Assembly: GCA_018260375.1 (NCBI GenBank) | Contig: JAGLBF010000094.1 | Span: forward strand, 1-9,564 | DNA from: Deinococcus sp. | GTDB taxonomy: Bacteria > Deinococcota > Deinococci > Deinococcales > Deinococcaceae | Length of the DNA: 9,564 bases | Reading direction: 5' to 3' | Shown: positions 7,125-9,564 of the stretch, one piece after another | Layout of the letters: the number at the start of each line of letters is the position of its first letter | How positions within the stretch are numbered: the first letter of the stretch is position 1 | Notes under the pieces: model-generated | The model's database searches: none | Told to the model about the DNA's origin: nothing | The model's input: only the letters and a program-made list of their open reading frames with translations | Translations under genes and position numbers: made by a program

Positions 7125-7131
7125 CACACAC

Positions 7132-7401
7132 ATGGGATGGATTGTTACTATTTTGGTCGGCGCACTGTGCGGTTGGCTTGCCAGCATGATTATGAAGACT
7201 GACGCTCAACAAGGCGCGTTTCTCAACATCATTATCGGTATTGTCGGCAGCATTGTAGCCCAGTTTATCTTTGGCAATATGCTTCATATCGGCGGTGCTT
7301 ATGCAGCGGGCGACGGCTTTAACTTTCTGAGCATTGTCTGGGGTGTTATTGGTTCAGTGGTGCTTATCGCCATCCTCAAAGCTGTTGGTCTGCTGCGGTA
7401 A
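7132..7401 (+). CDS. GlsB/YeaQ/YmgE-family stress-response membrane protein
   Basis: This 89-residue inner-membrane protein belongs to the transglycosylase-associated (Transgly_assoc) family. Its biochemical role is unsettled; relatives are often linked to stress responses. Three hydrophobic segments are visible: about 2-21, 30-49 and 64-88. Family hallmarks are GALCGWLASMIMK (10-22) and the Gly-rich NIIIGIVGSIVAQFIFG (32-48), and the length is typical. The start follows a strong GGAGG, unlike the leaderless genes around it. The leader upstream is highly structured, which suggests post-transcriptional control. It is monocistronic, with its terminator about 190 bases downstream, leaving a long and structured 3' region. 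Confidence 0.9.
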   Translation: MGWIVTILVGALCGWLASMIMKTDAQQGAFLNIIIGIVGSIVAQFIFGNMLHIGGAYAAGDGFNFLSIVWGVIGSVVLIAILKAVGLLR

Positions 7402-7564
7402 TACAGACTGCGACTTGAACCTTGTTGAGTACCCGGTAGAAGCCCAGTGAAAGTCCGGTGGAAGAAGGCCAGCGGGAATAGAAACAGTTACGGACTTCGT
7501 GACGGTGCAGGCAGTACCTTTCCGGCTGTGCTACAAGCTGTGTTATAAGGATATGCAGTCCGTG

Positions 7565-7622
7565 AACTACCAAAAGTCTGGTGGTTAGCCCCTTGCCCAG
7601 TTTGTGGTAAGGGCATTTTTTT
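7565..7622 (+). terminator. Two tandem hairpins and a T7 run: terminator of the glsB-like transcript or of a small RNA
   Basis: Hairpin A pairs AACTACCA (7565-7572) with TGGTGGTT (7579-7586): eight pairs, one of them a wobble. One base later, hairpin B pairs GCCCCTTGCC (7588-7597) with GGTAAGGGC (7606-7614), with one bulged C and one wobble. After an A comes T7 (7616-7622). Hairpin B is a good intrinsic terminator; hairpin A is not needed for that. Confidence 0.8.
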
Positions 7623-7649
7623 GCCATCTGGTGCATTATGTGCTACTAT
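7621..7649 (+). promoter_or_regulatory. Sigma-70-type promoter of rpmB with extended -10
   Basis: TTGCCA (7621-7626), a 17-bp spacer and TACTAT (7644-7649) preceded by TGC match a vegetative promoter with an extended -10. Transcription would begin near 7656, giving a leader of about 95 bases. The -35 shares its two leading Ts with the T-run of the terminator upstream. Confidence 0.8.
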
Positions 7650-7660
7650 TTTGGGCGCTT

Positions 7661-7696
7661 GCCTGCCGCAAGACGAGTGTTATGGCAGCGGCAGGC
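7661..7696 (+). promoter_or_regulatory. Hairpin in the rpmB leader
   Basis: GCCTGCCGC (7661-7669) pairs perfectly with GCGGCAGGC (7688-7696) around an 18-base loop, a few bases after the predicted transcription start. No T-run follows it, so it is not a terminator. A weaker GGGG/CCCC pairing (7713-7716 with 7729-7732) lies next to the Shine-Dalgarno. Confidence 0.55.
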
Positions 7697-7734
7697 TTAA
7701 GGACACTAAGGCGGGGCAGCCCAGCGCACCCCAC

Positions 7735-7740
7735 AAGGAG
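7735..7740 (+). promoter_or_regulatory. Ribosome binding site of rpmB
   Basis: AAGGAG ends ten bases before the ATG at 7751. It sets this start; the same frame is open further upstream to a GTG at 7604, but that stretch is the leader. Confidence 0.85.
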
Positions 7741-7750
7741 CAGAAAAAGT

Positions 7751-7972
7751 ATGTCTAAAGTATGTGAAATCTGCGGCAAAGGCCCCATCGTGGTCAATTC
7801 GGTGATTCGCCGTGGTAAGGCCCGTGCTGCGGGTGGCGTAGGCCGCAAAGTTACGGGTTGCAGTAAGACCCGTCAGGTTCCTAACCTTCAACGTGTGGTT
7901 ATCCACAAAAATGGTGCGAGCGTGCGTATGCGCGTATGCACCAAGTGCCTCAAAAACGCTCACGCCGCTTGA
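7751..7972 (+). CDS. rpmB: 50S ribosomal protein L28 (four-cysteine, zinc-ribbon form)
   Basis: This 73-residue protein of the large ribosomal subunit shows the L28 core IVVNSVIRRGKARAAGGVGRKVTG (13-36). It keeps two CxxC pairs, C5/C8 near the N terminus and C63/C66 near the C terminus, so it is the zinc-binding C+ form of L28. Many bacteria have lost these cysteines, and from memory the D. radiodurans L28 is longer and lacks them. It has its own promoter and ribosome binding site, a leader of about 95 bases with a perfect 9-bp hairpin, and a strong terminator shortly after the stop. No rpmG (L33), a frequent partner elsewhere, is adjacent. Confidence 0.95.
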   Translation: MSKVCEICGKGPIVVNSVIRRGKARAAGGVGRKVTGCSKTRQVPNLQRVVIHKNGASVRMRVCTKCLKNAHAA

Positions 7973-7998
7973 TAGCGCGTTTACGGTTTTTGAATCAA

Positions 7999-8036
7999 GA
8001 GCGGCCCTAGGTATAGGCGCCGCTCGCACTTTTTTA
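7999..8036 (+). terminator. Rho-independent terminator of rpmB
   Basis: GAGCGGCCCTA (7999-8009) pairs with TAGGCGCCGCTC (8014-8025) with one bulged base, giving eleven pairs around a GGTA loop. A T6 run follows at 8030-8035. It starts 27 bases after the rpmB stop codon. Confidence 0.9.
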
Positions 8037-8096
8037 GCACTGTAAATTTGGTGGTCTAGGCTATACAAAAAGTGCTCAATCCTTAAAGGCTACTGG

Positions 8097-8121
8097 AAAA
8101 CAGAAGGCGCAGTTCTGTTTT
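8097..8121. terminator. Symmetrical stem-loop between converging rpmB and lspA
   Basis: AAAACAGAA (8097-8105) and TTCTGTTTT (8113-8121) form a perfect 9-bp inverted repeat with a 7-base loop. The A-start and T-end mean it could act in both directions, but the T-tract is within the stem, and the rightward rpmB terminator already lies upstream. Its likeliest use is to end leftward lspA transcription. Confidence 0.5.
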
Positions 8122-8129
8122 AATCCTAA

Positions 8130-8138
8130 TACGGATTC
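8130..8138 (+). repeat. Recurring intergenic nonamer TACGGATTC, copy 3
   Basis: This copy sits between two stem-loops (8097-8121 and 8143-8163) in the rpmB/lspA convergent spacer. Confidence 0.5.
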
Positions 8139-8142
8139 CCTT

Positions 8143-8163
8143 AAATCAGAAAGAACCTGATTT
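8143..8163. terminator. Second symmetrical stem-loop, possible lspA terminator
   Basis: AAATCAG (8143-8149) and CTGATTT (8157-8163) form a perfect 7-bp inverted repeat with a 7-base loop. It lies about 85 bases past the lspA stop. The stem is AT-rich and the flanking T-run is short, so termination is uncertain. Confidence 0.35.
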
Positions 8164-8247
8164 GATCCAAGCGGGCGCCAGAGGCAAAAGATACGGGTTG
8201 CCTGGTATGCAGCGGCATCTGTATTCGGCTTTTGTCAGCAGCTATCC

Positions 8248-8811
8248 TTACTTTTCAAGGTTGTCCTGTCCGGTTTTGTTGCGGTCTAGCCAGAAACTGG
8301 CCAGTAGCAGCGCCAGCGTACCCCCCACCACGCACGAATCAGCCAGGTTGTAAATAGGAAAGTCACCTTGGCCCAGCGCCCGCGTGATCTGACTCAGCAG
8401 CGGCGAATAAATCATGTCGGTCACTTTGCCGTGTAAAAGGCCGTCTATGGCATTGCCCAGTGCGCCAGCAGCGATAAGGGTAAGCGGCACACTCAGCAGC
8501 GCAGGCTGAGGCCGCCGCCATAGGTACGCCATCAGCCCTAAGCTCACCACTATCCGCCCCACTGCCAGCAGACCTGTAGCGCTTGAAAACATGCTCCAGG
8601 CCGCGCCTGTGTTAAAGGTCAGATACCAGCCAAGCAACCCAGGAATCACCATCTGTACGGAGCCGTGCTCAAGCAAGTGGCTCACCGCCCAGCTTTTGAG
8701 CGCCTGGTCAAGTGCGACCAGTGTGGCAGCGAGCAGCAGCAAACACCAAAACGGCACCACCGTCCTCAAAACCTGAGTGGCGGGGCGGCGGGCAACATGA
8801 GGCGCAGACAC
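8248..8811 (-). CDS. lspA: Lipoprotein signal peptidase (signal peptidase II)
   Basis: This 187-residue inner-membrane aspartic protease removes signal peptides from diacylated prolipoproteins. Family motifs are FNTGAAWS (66-73), GNAIDGLLHGKVTDMI (119-134) and FPIYNLADS (151-159). The catalytic aspartates should be D132 and D158. Four membrane segments are apparent, the first at about 21-37. The position after GNxID, usually Arg, is Gly here. The frame is open back to an ATG at 8985, but that start overlaps luxS and translates a 17-bp tandem repeat whose period is not a multiple of three. I choose the GTG at 8811, seven bases after TACACT, the same arrangement as at alaS. The resulting length suits the family. 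Confidence 0.9.
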   Translation of the reverse strand: MSAPHVARRPATQVLRTVVPFWCLLLLAATLVALDQALKSWAVSHLLEHGSVQMVIPGLLGWYLTFNTGAAWSMFSSATGLLAVGRIVVSLGLMAYLWRRPQPALLSVPLTLIAAGALGNAIDGLLHGKVTDMIYSPLLSQITRALGQGDFPIYNLADSCVVGGTLALLLASFWLDRNKTGQDNLEK

Positions 8812-8818
8812 GCCCAAC

Positions 8819-8848
8819 AGTGTACCCACTAGCGGCACGGCTGGGCAA
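8819..8848 (-). promoter_or_regulatory. Leaderless promoter of lspA with -35 inside a repeat
   Basis: On the minus strand TTGCCC (8848-8843), an 18-bp spacer and TACACT (8824-8819) are followed by seven bases and GTG at 8811. The -35 hexamer belongs to the first unit of the 17-bp tandem repeat. Confidence 0.6.
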
Positions 8849-8889
8849 ACGGTATGGCTGGGCAAACGGCACAGCTGGCCAAACGGCAC
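8839..8889. repeat. Three tandem copies of a 17-bp repeat between lspA and luxS
   Basis: The units are GGCTGGGCAAACGGTAT (8839-8855), GGCTGGGCAAACGGCAC (8856-8872) and AGCTGGCCAAACGGCAC (8873-8889). A partial GCGGCAC precedes them (8832-8838). Copies differ at two to four positions. The array fills the divergent promoter region of lspA and luxS. Confidence 0.9.
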
Positions 8890-8935
8890 GGTAAGTGCGT
8901 GTGGTTGAGCGCGAGCATATACCCCACGAATGCGC

Positions 8936-8941
8936 CACAAT
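8936..8941 (+). promoter_or_regulatory. Possible -10 box of luxS
   Basis: CACAAT is followed by six bases and the ATG at 8948, the leaderless spacing, but it lacks the first T of TANNNT. An alternative is TATACC (8918-8923), six bases before the ATG at 8930. Neither is strong. Confidence 0.25.
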
Positions 8942-8947
8942 AGCCTT

Positions 8948-9415
8948 ATGGCAAACGTAGAATCTTTTGATTTAGACCACACCAAGGTGAAGGCCCCTTA
9001 TATCCGCTTGGCAGGCCTCAAGCGCACCCCCAGCGGCGACGCGATCAGCAAATATGACTTGCGTCTGTTGCAGCCCAATACAGGGGCCATTGACCCAGCT
9101 GCCATTCATACCCTGGAACACCTGCTGGCAGGCTACCTGCGTGACCACCTAGACGGCGTGGTAGACGTATCACCTATGGGCTGCCGCACAGGGATGTATA
9201 TGGCGGTCATCGGTGAACCCAATGAACAAGCTGTGCTAGGAGCCTTTAAAGCTGCACTGGAAGACGTTGCCGCCCACGACCAACCCATCCCAGGAGTCAG
9301 CGAGCTGGAGTGCGGTAACTACCGCGATCATGACCTCACCCAAGCTCGCCAGCATGCCCGTGACGCTCTGGCAGGTGACCTAAAAGTCCAGCAAACCCTG
9401 CTGATTGAGCGCTAA
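8948..9415 (+). CDS. luxS: S-ribosylhomocysteine lyase
   Basis: This 155-residue cytoplasmic metalloenzyme splits S-ribosylhomocysteine into homocysteine and DPD, the precursor of autoinducer-2, in the activated methyl cycle. The metal site is HTLEH (H54 and H58) plus ECGNY (C122). E57 is the general base and C79 in SPMGCRTG is the catalytic cysteine. Starting at the ATG at 8948 (MANVESFDLDH) gives H54, E57 and H58 exactly the B. subtilis LuxS numbering, so I prefer it to the in-frame ATG at 8930, which adds six residues. No Shine-Dalgarno is visible. It is divergent from lspA and has its own terminator. No pfs or other methyl-cycle gene is adjacent, so recycling rather than signalling cannot be distinguished here. 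Confidence 0.96.
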   Translation: MANVESFDLDHTKVKAPYIRLAGLKRTPSGDAISKYDLRLLQPNTGAIDPAAIHTLEHLLAGYLRDHLDGVVDVSPMGCRTGMYMAVIGEPNEQAVLGAFKAALEDVAAHDQPIPGVSELECGNYRDHDLTQARQHARDALAGDLKVQQTLLIER

Positions 9416-9427
9416 GTTTTTGTTGTT

Positions 9428-9473
9428 GTCAGCAAAGTCGGCGAGTATCTCTCATGCGGCTTGCTGACTTTTT
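9428..9473 (+). terminator. Rho-independent terminator of luxS
   Basis: GTCAGCAA (9428-9435) pairs perfectly with TTGCTGAC (9461-9468), followed by T5 (9469-9473). The 25-base interior can form a small GAG/CTC pair. It lies 12 bases after the luxS stop. Confidence 0.75.
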
Positions 9474-9549
9474 GGCGTACCATACAGCGTTTTCTGGCAC
9501 TCACGGCGTTTTAGTGGCTCTATCTTATGTCACCTTCAGGATGCAGGTG

Positions 9550-9555
9550 TTGACA
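9550..9555 (+). promoter_or_regulatory. Possible -35 hexamer at the right edge
   Basis: TTGACA matches the sigma-70 -35 consensus exactly. A -10 at 17 bp would begin at 9573, outside the window, so this is only a hint of a rightward gene beyond the edge. Confidence 0.3.
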
Positions 9556-9564
9556 AGTTTGCGG

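Larger units (their letters stand above)
6803..7131. other. Divergent intergenic region between thrB and the glsB-like gene
   Basis: This 329-base gap has no convincing gene. It holds the thrB -10 candidate, a copy of TACGGATTC followed by the short palindrome CGGTTGAACCG (6876-6886), a possible rightward promoter TTGAAC-16 bp-TAAAAT (6879-6906), a TACACT box (7013-7018), three consecutive hairpins (7031-7113) and a strong Shine-Dalgarno (7120-7124). Confidence 0.65.
7402..7750. other. Intergenic region between the glsB-like gene and rpmB
   Basis: This 349-base gap contains no convincing gene. Its first half has a degenerate direct repeat (CCGGTAGAAG near 7433 and CCGGTGGAAG near 7455). A possible extended -10 (TGTTATAAG, 7541-7549) precedes two adjacent hairpins and a T7 run (7565-7622). 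The rpmB promoter (7621-7649), a perfect 9-bp leader hairpin (7661-7696) and the rpmB Shine-Dalgarno follow. Confidence 0.65.

Noticed and set aside
7006..7131. Longer 131-residue version of the GlsB-like protein
   Set aside because: The added N terminus is translated leader hairpins, and the GGAGG points to the ATG at 7132.
7376..7636. 86-codon minus-strand frame across the glsB-like/rpmB spacer
   Set aside because: It overlaps the glsB-like end, the terminator hairpins and the T-run, and has no recognisable product.
7604..7750. Longer 122-residue version of L28
   Set aside because: The extension spans the terminator, promoter and leader; AAGGAG supports the ATG at 7751, which starts the canonical MSKVCEICG.
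8930..8947. ATG at 8930 as the luxS start
   Set aside because: It adds six residues; the ATG at 8948 gives the conserved MxxVESF start and exact B. subtilis active-site numbering.

Overview
The window most likely comes from a Deinococcus or a close relative. The gene families fit: LuxS and alanyl-tRNA synthetase closely resemble my recollection of Deinococcus proteins. The start-site architecture also fits. Several genes have a TANNNT-type -10 box placed 6-8 bases before the start codon and no Shine-Dalgarno sequence, which is the leaderless pattern common in Deinococcus. The DNA is moderately GC-rich by eye. The genes are chromosomal housekeeping genes; I see no insertion sequence, prophage, CRISPR array, tRNA or rRNA.

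Layout, left to right. alaS (minus, 50-2752) has a strong intrinsic terminator at the left edge. A 351-base divergent intergenic region follows, carrying an array of 17-nt direct repeats and a long-range inverted repeat. Next come a membrane acyltransferase of the HGSNAT/DUF5009 family (plus, 3104-4240) and a pyrimidine-nucleoside/thymidine phosphorylase (plus, 4346-5689). A short convergent spacer with a perfect 13-bp tandem repeat separates it from homoserine kinase thrB (minus, 5858-6802). A 329-base divergent region then leads to a small GlsB/YeaQ-type membrane protein (plus, 7132-7401) with a multi-hairpin leader. A second structured spacer ends in two adjacent hairpins and a T7 run, directly abutting the promoter of rpmB (plus, 7751-7972), which encodes a four-cysteine L28. 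A convergent spacer with stem-loops precedes lspA (minus, 8248-8811). lspA and luxS (plus, 8948-9415) diverge from a region holding three 17-bp tandem repeats. The window ends after the luxS terminator with a possible -35 hexamer.

The genes do not form one pathway or a large operon; almost every gene seems to have its own promoter and terminator. Functions are translation (alaS, rpmB), lipoprotein maturation (lspA), threonine synthesis (thrB), the activated methyl cycle with AI-2 precursor formation (luxS), nucleoside salvage (phosphorylase), probable envelope glycan acetylation (HGSNAT-like) and a stress-type membrane protein (GlsB-like). I do not see an undescribed multi-gene system. The less expected signals are in the intergenic DNA: three different short tandem or direct repeat arrays, two structured leaders (glsB-like gene and rpmB), a candidate small RNA or structured 3' end downstream of the glsB-like gene, and a recurring intergenic nonamer TACGGATTC.
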